Part shown: in pieces, positions 7,331 through 14,382 of the stretch
Position numbering within the stretch: position 1 is the first letter of the stretch
Layout: every line of letters starts with the position of its first letter
The notes under the pieces: model-generated
The model's database searches: none
Told to the model about the DNA's origin: nothing
Seen by the model: the letters and a program-made list of their open reading frames with translations, nothing else
Program-made: the position numbers and the translations under genes
Virus record (IMG/VR): IMGVR_UViG_3300017917_002374
Span: 62,001 to 126,000 of that record
DNA: 64,000 bases
Strand: one strand, 5' to 3'
Source: a virus

Positions 7331-7714
7331 ATGGCAAAACTTGGTAATCTAACCATTCCAGTATCTCCAGGTACTACCAGCGTGAGTATAATGGGCAGCG
7401 GTGGCTCCGGAGGGGTACTGTCCAATGGCACTTACTCATGGACTCAGCCTTACAATTTAAATAGTCAGACCACCGGTATCACTCAGGTTCAAAGCTCACT
7501 AAAAGTCAACGGCGACGCAGAATTTGCAGGCTCGATAAAGATACAAGGCATGGATATTGGTGAGGCTTTGGCCAAGATCAATCAACGCCTGGCTATCCTA
7601 ATACCTGATCCAAAACTGCTGGATAAGTACACTGCACTACAAGAGGCCTATGATCACTACAAAACCCTTGAGGCCCTGTGCGTGGAATCAGATGCTAGTA
7701 GAACAGAAAAATGA
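7331..7714 (+). CDS. putative virion-associated protein (127 aa)
   Basis: Gly/Ser/Thr-rich N-terminal half (GSGGSGGVLSNGTYSW), then VNGDAEFAGSIKIQGMDIGEALAKINQRLAIL and a C-terminal helix. The block V-x-G-D-A-x-F-x-G-x-I-x-x-Q-G-x-D followed by a helix ending in RLAIL is common in structural proteins of T4-like aquatic phages as I remember them. Role in the particle unknown. No Shine-Dalgarno sequence; the upstream region is AT-rich. Confidence 0.6.
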   Translation: MAKLGNLTIPVSPGTTSVSIMGSGGSGGVLSNGTYSWTQPYNLNSQTTGITQVQSSLKVNGDAEFAGSIKIQGMDIGEALAKINQRLAILIPDPKLLDKYTALQEAYDHYKTLEALCVESDASRTEK

Positions 7715-7910
7715 CAAATGGTACGTGTACTGGAGTGCTCACATTCACAAGGCTCTAGAAGCAGCCGAATGGTGCCAGGACAGCTTTGGTCCATTTTGGG
7801 GAGAATTTCAAAGAGGATCAGTTGAGAACACTGGCATTGGCAAGCACACGTTCATGTTCCATTTATTGAGTCATGCTCAATGGTTTCAGCTCAAACACGA
7901 ACGATTCTAG
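7692..7910 (+). CDS. LKW-family paralogue 1 (72 aa)
   Basis: First of the tandem family. The ATG at 7692 is preferred over 7650 because it gives a shorter overlap and begins at the conserved part (NDKWYVYW). It has HKALEAAEWCQDSFGPFWG, then a beta region, and ends AQWFQLKHERF, a diverged form of the shared C-terminus. Function unknown. Confidence 0.55.
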   Translation: MLVEQKNDKWYVYWSAHIHKALEAAEWCQDSFGPFWGEFQRGSVENTGIGKHTFMFHLLSHAQWFQLKHERF

Positions 7911-7939
7911 TTGACGTAAAACTTTAACTCTGTTAGACT
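7911..7939 (+). promoter_or_regulatory. sigma70-type promoter giving a leaderless mRNA
   Basis: TTGACG (7911-7916), exactly 17 bases, TAGACT (7934-7939). The expected start at 7946 is the A of the next ATG; no Shine-Dalgarno sequence exists between the promoter and that codon. Confidence 0.6.
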
Positions 7940-7945
7940 ACTGCT

Positions 7946-8128
7946 ATGATTGATGTTGAGATTAAAAACACCACACGTGCCAGCGATGCTGCTGTTTGGT
8001 GTTTGGACAATTTGATTCCGGGACACTGGCATATGGAAGTGGTTCATTTCTGCACACCCGGAGTCAAATACAGATTCAGTTTTCTTGACAGCAAGATTGC
8101 TACCTATGTCAGTTTGAAATTCGCATGA
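7946..8128 (+). CDS. LKW-family paralogue 2 (60 aa)
   Basis: Short family member with ASDAAVWCLDNLIPGHW, then VKYRFSFLDSKIATYVSLKFA, so the last motif is LKF in place of LKW. The start codon coincides with the predicted transcription start of its own promoter. Overlaps the next gene by ATGA. Function unknown. Confidence 0.6.
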   Translation: MIDVEIKNTTRASDAAVWCLDNLIPGHWHMEVVHFCTPGVKYRFSFLDSKIATYVSLKFA

Positions 8129-8364
8129 AATATCATGTAAAAGAACTTGTTCATAAAAAAGGATATTGGGTAGAGGTTGCCTCTACCAAGAGAGATATCA
8201 GTAGAGAGGCGTGGATGCTTATGCCTTTGGATTTAACTGAACAAGACATGCTAGAAATAGCAGAATGGGTAGTTGAGCATAATCTAGGCTCCAGGCAAAG
8301 TTTTAATCAATGGAGACTAAAAGATGCCAGCGCAGTTTTGGCATTTAGATTAAAATGGGGGTAA
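8125..8364 (+). CDS. LKW-family paralogue 3 (79 aa)
   Basis: Family pattern: DMLEIAEWVVEHNLG in the middle helix, then a strand and a last helix-strand DASAVLAFRLKWG. Two N-terminal strands (YHVKELVHKKGYWVEVAS) precede. ATGA overlap upstream. Function unknown. Confidence 0.62.
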   Translation: MKYHVKELVHKKGYWVEVASTKRDISREAWMLMPLDLTEQDMLEIAEWVVEHNLGSRQSFNQWRLKDASAVLAFRLKWG

Positions 8365-8365
8365 C

Positions 8366-8551
8366 ATGAATATAGATTTGTTGCCATGGCTACTGGTAGT
8401 ACAATTGTGGACCGATCCTCCACCCAAGATGAAATTTATATACAAAAAAGTATATCCAGACTATGCTGCATGCATGGAAGCTCGTAAAGAATGGGAACAG
8501 AAAAATTTTGTGGCATTGTGCAGCCCAAAATCTGAAGATAAACCCAAATGA
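8366..8551 (+). CDS. small protein with N-terminal hydrophobic segment
   Basis: 61 residues starting MNIDLLPWLLVVQLW, a possible membrane anchor or uncleaved signal, followed by KKVYPDYAACMEARKEWEQKNFVALC with two Cys. It is not obviously a member of the LKW family around it. Overlaps the next gene by ATGA. Confidence 0.55.
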   Translation: MNIDLLPWLLVVQLWTDPPPKMKFIYKKVYPDYAACMEARKEWEQKNFVALCSPKSEDKPK

Positions 8552-8757
8552 AGATTGTAACTTTACCATTTAAAGATGGCATTGCTGAACAAGAAACCAA
8601 ACGTGGTATGGACATCTCACGTTGGCTGAAATCACAAGGATTGACCATAGGCAAAGACTATACCTGGAAGGTTAACATGGTGGAGAGAGAACTGCAATTC
8701 ATGTTTAACGGCGATGCAGAAGCCTGGGCTACCTTGATCAGCATGAGAGACTTATGA
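8548..8757 (+). CDS. possible diverged LKW-family protein (69 aa)
   Basis: It has the same outline (strand, helix MDISRWLKSQG, strands DYTWKVNMVERELQFMFN, final helix GDAEAWATLISMRDL) but lacks the final LKW. Its position between members 3 and 5 supports relatedness. Function unknown. Confidence 0.55.
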   Translation: MKIVTLPFKDGIAEQETKRGMDISRWLKSQGLTIGKDYTWKVNMVERELQFMFNGDAEAWATLISMRDL

Positions 8758-8972
8758 ATGTGATTGCTGTTGAACCTTACTATGACCGCATGCAGGAATA
8801 CTATTGTGCTCATGTTAAAGACCTAGAATTCTGGGACTGGGTAAAACAGGAGTACGGTGGATATCATGTGTACATGGCCAGCAATTATCAGGCAGTAGGC
8901 GAAAAAGCAGGCAGTGGATTGTATTTTGGATCACCAGAAGAAGTAACCTTTTTTACACTACGATGGTCCTAA
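8754..8972 (+). CDS. LKW-family paralogue 5 (72 aa)
   Basis: Contains LEFWDWVKQEYGGYHVYM and ends SPEEVTFFTLRWS. ATGA overlap with the upstream gene. The middle Trp-containing helix and terminal LRW fit the family. Function unknown. Confidence 0.62.
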   Translation: MNVIAVEPYYDRMQEYYCAHVKDLEFWDWVKQEYGGYHVYMASNYQAVGEKAGSGLYFGSPEEVTFFTLRWS

Positions 8973-8978
8973 CCGTAC

Positions 8979-9200
8979 ATGATCAAAGTTTATCTTACCG
9001 ACGAAGGAAGAGATCTTGACTACAATCGTATGAGATTGTATTTTATAGATGCTGCTATATGGGCTACCAAACACTGTCCAAGTTATAGTAGATTTGATAT
9101 AACAGACACTGCTGATGTTAGTCCTTTTTATGATCAGATAGCCGAGTATGAATTTGGAGATGAACGTGATGTTTTGGCTTTTAAATTAAAATGGGCCTAG
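8979..9200 (+). CDS. LKW-family paralogue 6 (73 aa)
   Basis: Contains YFIDAAIWATKHCPSYSRF, then beta strands, and ends DERDVLAFKLKWA. Closest in pattern to the members at 9735 (AxWAxxHCPSY shared) and 8125 (LAF-x-LKW shared). Function unknown. Confidence 0.64.
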   Translation: MIKVYLTDEGRDLDYNRMRLYFIDAAIWATKHCPSYSRFDITDTADVSPFYDQIAEYEFGDERDVLAFKLKWA

Positions 9201-9550
9201 AACCTTACATGTACAGATACAACATGATAGAGAAAACTAGAAGTCTGCTAACCTTGTTCTGGTGGATGTACATGCCAGGCGTAAAAGTGAAACTGCGTTG
9301 GCCCAAAGGCACAGTGGTAGTAGGACCTAATGATTCTAGATGGTATGATGTTGGTGCCACCTGGGTAGAAATAGAAAGTGCTGATCCTAATGACTTTTAT
9401 CGTCCCTGGATGGAACAGCATGTGGGTCGCCAAGGTTGGGATTGGGACTGGCGCATGGAAGACAACGATGTGGGCGACAACCTGTTGACTGTGAAATTAC
9501 GACGCAGCAAGGCCAGCGCAGCCACAGCACTTGCATTGAAATGGTCATGA
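9191..9550 (+). CDS. LKW-family paralogue 7, long form (119 aa)
   Basis: Longest of the family, ending ASAATALALKWS. Strands rich in Trp (WPKGTVVVGPNDSRW, WVEIESADP) come first, then a helix WMEQHVGRQGW. ATG 9191 overlaps the upstream gene by ten bases; a second in-frame ATG at 9209 would remove the overlap. Function unknown. Confidence 0.6.
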   Translation: MGLEPYMYRYNMIEKTRSLLTLFWWMYMPGVKVKLRWPKGTVVVGPNDSRWYDVGATWVEIESADPNDFYRPWMEQHVGRQGWDWDWRMEDNDVGDNLLTVKLRRSKASAATALALKWS

Positions 9551-9738
9551 GCTTTCCACTTTTCAAATACAATCACAATTGGCAATACAACGGAGCTGCG
9601 CCGTTTATTGACATTGTGACCTGGTGTACGCAGATGTTCGGGCACTGCGGATCCAGCAGCTCTTGGGATCATGTTTGGGAAACTATCTATTTTGTTGAAG
9701 ATGCTGACTATGCACTGTTTTTGTTGAGGTGGTCATGA
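9547..9738 (+). CDS. LKW-family paralogue 8 (63 aa)
   Basis: The start is set at 9547, where ATGA overlaps the previous stop; the frame is open further upstream but that part is a shadow. PFIDIVTWCTQMFGHCG gives the W-C helix, and the protein ends DADYALFLLRWS. Function unknown. Confidence 0.6.
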   Translation: MSFPLFKYNHNWQYNGAAPFIDIVTWCTQMFGHCGSSSSWDHVWETIYFVEDADYALFLLRWS

Positions 9739-9938
9739 ATAACTATGTAGACCTTCTAGTGCCCGAAGCCGTTCCTGCCGATGGACATACTAGTGGGTTT
9801 GAAGCCTTGTATTGGGCTAAGGTGCATTGCCCAAGTTATATAACCAATGATGTTATTCAAAAACAAGGGCAATACTATTATAGATTTTATTTTAGAAAAG
9901 AACAAGATCAGATAGTGTTTGCATTGAAATGGTTATGA
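9735..9938 (+). CDS. LKW-family paralogue 9 (67 aa)
   Basis: ATG at 9735 overlaps the previous stop by ATGA; a GTG six bases earlier is less likely. GFEALYWAKVHCPSYITN, then QYYYRFYFRKEQDQIVFALKWL: a clear example of the family's strand, helix, strand ending. Function unknown. Confidence 0.63.
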   Translation: MNNYVDLLVPEAVPADGHTSGFEALYWAKVHCPSYITNDVIQKQGQYYYRFYFRKEQDQIVFALKWL

Positions 9939-9939
9939 T

Positions 9940-10284
9940 ATGAACGACATTCCGCAACAATTTGATCTTTCTCGTGTTAGTCGCCTTGAAGCAGACATTA
10001 TGGATGATACTGCGCGAGAAATTCGTAATGAAATAGACAAATCTGTAATTGAAGAAATAACCTGGATAGCACACATGCACAATCACCCTGACTGGCACCT
10101 AGTGGAAATACCCTGGGAAAAAACACATGATAAAAACTTCAACTGGAACGAAGCCTGTGCCTGGGCAGTGGAGCAGTTTGGGCTGCCTGGAGAAAACTTT
10201 GTCACACACCCTAGTTTAAATCAAATGAAGTTTTTGTTCAAACACGAGCAACACGCTATAATGATGACACTACGGTGGATCTAA
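9940..10284 (+). CDS. LKW-family paralogue 10 (114 aa)
   Basis: It carries an extra N-terminal helical region of about 40 residues (SRLEADIMDDTAREIRNEID), then WHLVEIPWEK, WNEACAWAVEQFGLPGENF and the ending MKFLFKHEQHAIMMTLRWI. Shows that the core can be fused to other segments. Function unknown. Confidence 0.62.
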   Translation: MNDIPQQFDLSRVSRLEADIMDDTAREIRNEIDKSVIEEITWIAHMHNHPDWHLVEIPWEKTHDKNFNWNEACAWAVEQFGLPGENFVTHPSLNQMKFLFKHEQHAIMMTLRWI

Positions 10285-10524
10285 ATGGAAGGCAAATTCA
10301 TACCTAGTCTGCAGATAAGTAAAAAAGATCATGCGGTTCTCATGGATCGCTTGGTGGCAGAATATGGTATGCGCATCTTGCTCAGCTGGGTATCACGGCG
10401 TGAGTTGGGGTTTACTGTTAGGACTCACAGACCGCGCCACGGGCGTGAACAGATATTCCTGGATTTCTACAACGAAGCCAGTAAAACCTTTTTTCTATTA
10501 AAGTATTATAACCATGAAAACTGA
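10285..10524 (+). CDS. LKW-family-like protein 11 (79 aa)
   Basis: Starts immediately after the previous stop. Has helix HAVLMDRLVAEYGMRILLSW, strands, and a terminal segment NEASKTFFLLKYYNHEN where LKY replaces LKW. Likely the last, diverged member of the array. Function unknown. Confidence 0.55.
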   Translation: MEGKFIPSLQISKKDHAVLMDRLVAEYGMRILLSWVSRRELGFTVRTHRPRHGREQIFLDFYNEASKTFFLLKYYNHEN

Positions 10525-10966
10525 AGACGAAATCCTAAAACTGGCCCAGATATTTGATGATATCATAGGCAGCGACAGTCGCGCAGTACAAGAAGCGTTT
10601 CAACGATTGGTTCTTTTGGCCACTATAGGCAAACCAGACAACGATAATTTTGAACAAGGACCATTTGCTCGCATGATAACAGGCATGCAGGTAATGGAAC
10701 AGGAAATCAAGAGCCTGCGACGCAGTGTACAAATTTTGGAAAACAAACACCCAAATGATACATTTAAAATTGATATTGATAACATTGGTATAGACCTATC
10801 ACAATACAGTTCCAACATACCACATGTGGCACCGCTTACCATCAGTCAAATAGAAACAATCACGCTGACAGACTCCACTATGAGTGGCAGTTCCGCTAGT
10901 TTTTCTGGACTTGACACAATTACCATTGGCGACTATAATAGCTGGTCGTTGGATGATAAAAAATAG
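10514..10966 (+). CDS. hypothetical protein (150 aa)
   Basis: Helical N-terminal half with a coiled-coil-like segment (MEQEIKSLRRSVQILENKH); the C-terminal half is Ser/Thr/Asp-rich with short strand repeats (ISQIETITLTDSTMSG, GLDTITIGDYNSW). A structural or oligomeric role is possible. No family recognised. Confidence 0.6.
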   Translation: MKTEDEILKLAQIFDDIIGSDSRAVQEAFQRLVLLATIGKPDNDNFEQGPFARMITGMQVMEQEIKSLRRSVQILENKHPNDTFKIDIDNIGIDLSQYSSNIPHVAPLTISQIETITLTDSTMSGSSASFSGLDTITIGDYNSWSLDDKK

Positions 10967-10974
10967 GAACACAC

Positions 10975-11790
10975 ATGAGAAATTACTGGACTTGCAGCAA
11001 ATTTGCTGATTGGATTCGTGGTACTACAAAACTAAAGTGTGGTACCGGAAAAGAATGGGCAGAATGGGAACGTGCTGCTAAAGAAAAATATCCTTTTCGT
11101 TGGTGGTTGGCCGAGGAAGGGCTAGACAAAGTTCAGGATGTCTGGTGCTGGATTCCAGATCGCGTTAACGACATACGTTACTACATCAACAATCGCTGGG
11201 TTACTCAGACTCATGCACTCAAGGCACACCCACGTGATATTGCACGTGGCAGCTGGCAGGATGTGGGTTATCGTTTTCTTCCTTGTCTTTTTAACGAGCT
11301 TGTGGATTTTGTTGAAATAGAGAAAGCGTGGTCGCACTGTGTTTGGGACAGCGATGCACGTGAGCAGTATGGGTACCCTTGGTGGCGTCGTTGGTTCCGT
11401 CAGTGGCGCTGCCCAGAAGCAGGTATTGCTCATCTAAAATGGGAAATGTCCTTGACCAACGAGGAGTTTCTAGAAGACGATCAAAAACACACTGCTGAAC
11501 CTACTTACCAGGCTAAGGCTGCAAAAGAAATTTACGAACTTTACACATGGTGGAAGGAAGTTTATCCAAAACGTCCTGATATTTTTGATGCCAGCGGGTG
11601 GAGTGCCTACTGCGAAATGCGTCGTGAAAAAGGCTATTACCTACTGGACATGGAAGATCGTACTGAAGAAGAAGCAGAAATGCGTGATAGTGCTTTGGCT
11701 AAGAGCAATGAAATCGAAGCAGAATACAATAAAGAAGACGAAGAAATGATGATTCGTTTGATCAAGGTACGGCAATCACTTTGGACTTGA
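10975..11790 (+). CDS. conserved hypothetical protein rich in Trp (271 aa)
   Basis: Very aromatic: WWLAEEGLDKVQDVWCWIPDR, NDIRYYINNRW and YPWWRRWFRQWRC. Blocks like PFRxWLAEEGLDxxQD and NDIRYYINNRW recur in T4-like phages of marine and freshwater bacteria as I recall, always unassigned. The C-terminal 70 residues are an acidic helix. Its last bases contain the -35 element of the next gene's promoter. Confidence 0.68.
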   Translation: MRNYWTCSKFADWIRGTTKLKCGTGKEWAEWERAAKEKYPFRWWLAEEGLDKVQDVWCWIPDRVNDIRYYINNRWVTQTHALKAHPRDIARGSWQDVGYRFLPCLFNELVDFVEIEKAWSHCVWDSDAREQYGYPWWRRWFRQWRCPEAGIAHLKWEMSLTNEEFLEDDQKHTAEPTYQAKAAKEIYELYTWWKEVYPKRPDIFDASGWSAYCEMRREKGYYLLDMEDRTEEEAEMRDSALAKSNEIEAEYNKEDEEMMIRLIKVRQSLWT

Positions 11791-11815
11791 CTATAAATAC
11801 CAAATAAGGTATAAT
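11787..11815 (+). promoter_or_regulatory. overlapping sigma70 and late promoters
   Basis: TTGACT (11787-11792), 17-base spacer, perfect TATAAT (11810-11815): expected start 11822, exactly the A of the next ATG, so leaderless. A perfect late box TATAAATA (11792-11799) lies in the spacer and would start near 11805. Confidence 0.68.
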
Positions 11816-11821
11816 ATCAAC

Positions 11822-12160
11822 ATGGAAACCTTACTAAACACTCTGCTTTGGATCTTGATATTTTACAATATCATTGGGTGGGTACTGCGCTATTATGTTC
11901 GAGGCAAAGAACGTGAAGAAATTCGTGCAGAACTTGATGAAAAGATTAGAGTGGTTAGACTGGAAAATCTACCAGAGCACAATATTATTTTGGCCTATGA
12001 TGCAGAGAACAACCGATTTCTAGGTCAAGGTGCTAGCGAACAAGAGCTAGAAAACATTATCAAACAACGTTTCCCAAAAAATATCTTTGTTCTAAACAAA
12101 CGCATGTTCACCGCCATGCATGAAATTCAAGTGAATCATGAAACCTCAACCACCAGCTGA
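11822..12160 (+). CDS. membrane-anchored protein (112 aa)
   Basis: One N-terminal transmembrane segment (LLNTLLWILIFYNIIGWVL, residues 4-22), a basic stop-transfer patch, a charged helix, then a small alpha/beta domain (NIILAYDAENNRFLGQGASEQELENII). Cytoplasmic C-terminal domain likely. Function unknown. Served by both a leaderless sigma70 promoter and a late box. Confidence 0.62.
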   Translation: METLLNTLLWILIFYNIIGWVLRYYVRGKEREEIRAELDEKIRVVRLENLPEHNIILAYDAENNRFLGQGASEQELENIIKQRFPKNIFVLNKRMFTAMHEIQVNHETSTTS

Positions 12161-12503
12161 AGGCATACTGCTACACAAAGATTTTGGTGATTCCAAATTC
12201 TATGTGGTGCCCTGTGACTGCTGTAGCAGCGGTTGCGAACATCAGGTTTGCATTGAAGCAGACGAAATAGGCGTTACAGTCACCACATACACCACGCAAA
12301 AAACCAACTGGTGGAGCAAAAACAGATGGCAAGTGATCTGGCAACTGCTCACAACAGGCTATGTGAAATATGAAGCCTCAATCATCATGACCGAACAGCA
12401 GGCTGTTAACTATGCTCATGTGCTAGAATCAGCTTGCAAAGATGTTAACACGTTCCGTTCTGCTAGACAGTTGCAAAAACAGCAACTTGACAAAAAACCC
12501 TAA
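12138..12503 (+). CDS. Cys-rich conserved phage protein (121 aa)
   Basis: Cluster CDCCSSGCEHQVC (residues 26-38) suggests a bound metal such as zinc. The rest (VTVTTYT, WWSKNRWQVIWQLLTTGYVKYEASIIM) is beta-rich and amphipathic. I recall similar proteins with a C-D-C...C-x-H motif in T4-like aquatic phages, function unknown. Overlaps the upstream gene by 23 bases. Confidence 0.62.
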   Translation: MKPQPPAEGILLHKDFGDSKFYVVPCDCCSSGCEHQVCIEADEIGVTVTTYTTQKTNWWSKNRWQVIWQLLTTGYVKYEASIIMTEQQAVNYAHVLESACKDVNTFRSARQLQKQQLDKKP

Positions 12504-12515
12504 AGATCTTACAAT
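12487..12515 (+). promoter_or_regulatory. sigma70-type promoter
   Basis: Perfect TTGACA (12487-12492), 17-base spacer, TACAAT (12510-12515); expected start near 12522, before the gene at 12547. Confidence 0.66.
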
Positions 12516-12546
12516 AGTAATGTTACAATTCCTATAGGACACGCAC

Positions 12547-12939
12547 ATGAGCATGCATCTTGAAGGCCCTTGGCTGAGCACCACTGGCAAACGCAAAGGA
12601 AAACAAAAGTTCCGCAGCGCAGAACATGCTGCCAAGGCACGAGCTCTTGACGATGATTGGAATGCACTTATGAAAAAGTGGGGTGCAGAACAGCGTGAAA
12701 AACGTGCAGCACAAGCCATGAAAGCGCCGGTGTATGTACCACCTCGTGCTGCCTACCGCGGTGCTGATCAACCACGCATACCCAGTCTAGACAGTGGTGC
12801 TGGTATCGCGTCTAAAGCTGAGCCAAAAGTTTATACTGGCGACAAGATTGTGGGCATTGCCACCATGCACAAGAGCAATCTTGTACCGGTATTCAACGAA
12901 CAAGCAGCCAAAGACATAAGTAAAATGCGTCGTGGTTAA
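12547..12939 (+). CDS. conserved basic phage protein (130 aa)
   Basis: MSMHLEGPWLSTTGKRKGKQKFRSAEHAAKARALDDDW: the opening S-x-H-L-x-G-P...TTGK-x-KGK-x-KFR is a recurring signature in small proteins of many dwarf and large phages as I remember, unassigned. The C-terminal part has VGIATMHKSNLVPVFNEQAAKDISKMRR. Strongly basic, so it may bind nucleic acid. Confidence 0.65.
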   Translation: MSMHLEGPWLSTTGKRKGKQKFRSAEHAAKARALDDDWNALMKKWGAEQREKRAAQAMKAPVYVPPRAAYRGADQPRIPSLDSGAGIASKAEPKVYTGDKIVGIATMHKSNLVPVFNEQAAKDISKMRRG

Positions 12940-13198
12940 CAAGAAAGGCACAATTTTTTGTGAGATCACCCCGCCTGGTAATCAGTACAGTGCGGGTGTT
13001 TATGCCTTTCGCTCTCAACCTAGCTACACTCTAGCTCAGTTTTGGGACTTGAGCAAGTATGTTTGGTTAGAAGATGACATCTTGGGCCCAAGATGGTTGA
13101 AAAATGCAGACAGAGATATCAGTGGAGAACTGGCAAAACTCAACAACGATGAAACAAAATATTTTTTTCTGGTAAAAATCAGAGCAAAGTACATGTAA
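12932..13198 (+). CDS. hypothetical protein (88 aa)
   Basis: GTG start overlapping the upstream stop. Beta-rich first half (TIFCEITPPGNQYSAGVYAF), Trp/Asp-rich middle. No family recognised. The stop overlaps an AAGGAG that serves the IF-1 gene. Confidence 0.52.
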   Translation: MVNKKGTIFCEITPPGNQYSAGVYAFRSQPSYTLAQFWDLSKYVWLEDDILGPRWLKNADRDISGELAKLNNDETKYFFLVKIRAKYM

Positions 13199-13213
13199 GG
13201 AGAACATAACTAA

Positions 13214-13438
13214 GTGGCAAAGAAAGACGAATTTATTACCATGATGGGCATTGTAGACGAAGTGCTGCCCAACGCAACCTTTAGAGTAACACTCACAGAA
13301 AGCAAACACACCATAATTGCTTATCTAGGCGGACGCCTGCGCCAAAACAATATCAAGGTGCTCATGGGAGATCAAGTGGAAGTGGAAATGAGTCCATATG
13401 ATCTATCCAGGGGACGCATTACCTATCGCAATAAATAG
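13214..13438 (+). CDS. infA: translation initiation factor IF-1
   Basis: 74 residues, close to the bacterial 72, aligned over the whole length with IF-1: an OB-fold opening with [18 protein letters not shown], then [37 protein letters not shown]. Bacterial IF-1 has the same order G-x-V-x-E-x-L-P-N-A-x-F-R-V...G-[RK]-x-R...I-x-[VI]-L-x-G-D-x-V-x-V-E-x-[ST]-P-Y-D-L-[ST]-x-[GA]-R-I. IF-1 binds the 30S A site and helps IF-2 and IF-3 in start selection. GTG start with AAGGAG upstream. Next to SOD and ErpA genes. A phage copy is unusual and may bias host ribosomes at initiation. Confidence 0.9.
   Translation: MAKKDEFITMMGIVDEVLPNATFRVTLTESKHTIIAYLGGRLRQNNIKVLMGDQVEVEMSPYDLSRGRITYRNK
13430..13437 (+). 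promoter_or_regulatory. late-promoter box AATAAATA
   Basis: 7 of 8 match to the late octamer, overlapping the infA stop codon. With T4 spacing the transcript would begin at 13443, at the SOD start codon. No Shine-Dalgarno sequence. Confidence 0.42.
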
Positions 13439-13441
13439 TAG

Positions 13442-14008
13442 ATGCAACCCATACGTCAACTGGTTTCTTTAGTAGAAGCAAAAGATAAAAAACCCAAGCT
13501 GGTTCAAGCTGAATTGCCCTATGCTAAAAAGGATCTTTATCCGGTTAAAAGTGAAGCCACATTAGACTATCACTATGGTACCTTGTACAAAGGCTATGTG
13601 GATAGGTACAATGCAGGCGAAGGCGATCCAGATTTTAACGAAGCAGGTGCATACCTACACGATATCTATTTCACACAGTTCAAGGAGCTAGGCGGAGCTA
13701 ACAGACCCAACGGAGCCAGCGAATCCTTGATCAATCGTCGCTTTGGCGACTTTGACAAATTCAAAACTGCTGTTGAAGAAGAAGCCATGAAGATTCAAGG
13801 ATCAGGATGGGTGTACATGACCAGATCTGGAGAAATCAAAACTATCAAAAATCATGCTATTCGTAAGGACATAGCACTACTCATAGACTGGTGGGAGCAT
13901 GCATGGGCGTTGGATTATCAAGCTGACAAAGCAAAATATCTAAAGAATATCTGGCGTATCATTGACTGGGAAGTGATTAATAGACGCATATATGGAGGCG
14001 TAAAGTGA
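13442..14008 (+). CDS. Fe/Mn superoxide dismutase
   Basis: 188 residues of the Fe/Mn SOD family. All four metal ligands can be placed: His44 (YHYG), His73 (YLHDIYF), Asp149 and His153 (IDWWEHAW). The usual KHH after the first His is replaced by TLY, and the WNH around the second His is altered, so activity and metal choice need testing. An extra N-terminal segment of about 20 residues ([19 protein letters not shown]) contains an L-x-E site as in T4 capsid-targeting peptides. ATGA-like overlap with the Fe-S carrier gene downstream. Would remove superoxide in the infected cell or travel in the particle. Confidence 0.85.
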   Translation: MQPIRQLVSLVEAKDKKPKLVQAELPYAKKDLYPVKSEATLDYHYGTLYKGYVDRYNAGEGDPDFNEAGAYLHDIYFTQFKELGGANRPNGASESLINRRFGDFDKFKTAVEEEAMKIQGSGWVYMTRSGEIKTIKNHAIRKDIALLIDWWEHAWALDYQADKAKYLKNIWRIIDWEVINRRIYGGVK

Positions 14009-14328
14009 TTGATTTTAAGCAGAACGCTGTGCTCAAGGTTAAAGAACTCATAGCAGAAGAAGGAAATGCAGATCTTAAACTGCGCATATTTGTGCAGGGC
14101 GGCGGCTGTTCGGGCTTTCAGTATGGCTTTACATTTGATGAATTAGCACAAGAAGATGATTTTGATCTTGAATTTGATGGTGTGCATCTCCTGATTGATA
14201 GCATGAGCAGTCAGTATCTGCAAGGTGCAACGGTGGATTATGTGGAAGACATTTCCGGCGCACAATTCACAATTAAGAACCCAAATGCGCAAACAACCTG
14301 TGGTTGTGGCAGCAGTTTTAGCATGTAA
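14005..14328 (+). CDS. erpA: A-type iron-sulfur carrier (ErpA/IscA family)
   Basis: 107 residues with the three conserved Cys of A-type carriers: Cys35 in [11 protein letters not shown] and Cys99/Cys101 in TTCGCGSSF. The block [19 protein letters not shown] is closest to ErpA. These proteins receive Fe-S clusters and insert them into targets. GTG start overlapping the SOD stop, so the two are translated together. Similar carriers occur in other marine phages. It may keep Fe-S enzymes working during infection. Confidence 0.88.
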   Translation: MIDFKQNAVLKVKELIAEEGNADLKLRIFVQGGGCSGFQYGFTFDELAQEDDFDLEFDGVHLLIDSMSSQYLQGATVDYVEDISGAQFTIKNPNAQTTCGCGSSFSM

Positions 14329-14355
14329 ACACTAGAACCATAAACAGTTCGCCCG

Positions 14356-14363
14356 CATAAATA
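14356..14363 (+). promoter_or_regulatory. late promoter CATAAATA
   Basis: 7 of 8 match to the late octamer, 20 bases before the giant fibre gene; the leader contains GAGGGTG. Confidence 0.6.
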
Positions 14364-14382
14364 TCAAATATGAGGGTGAATA

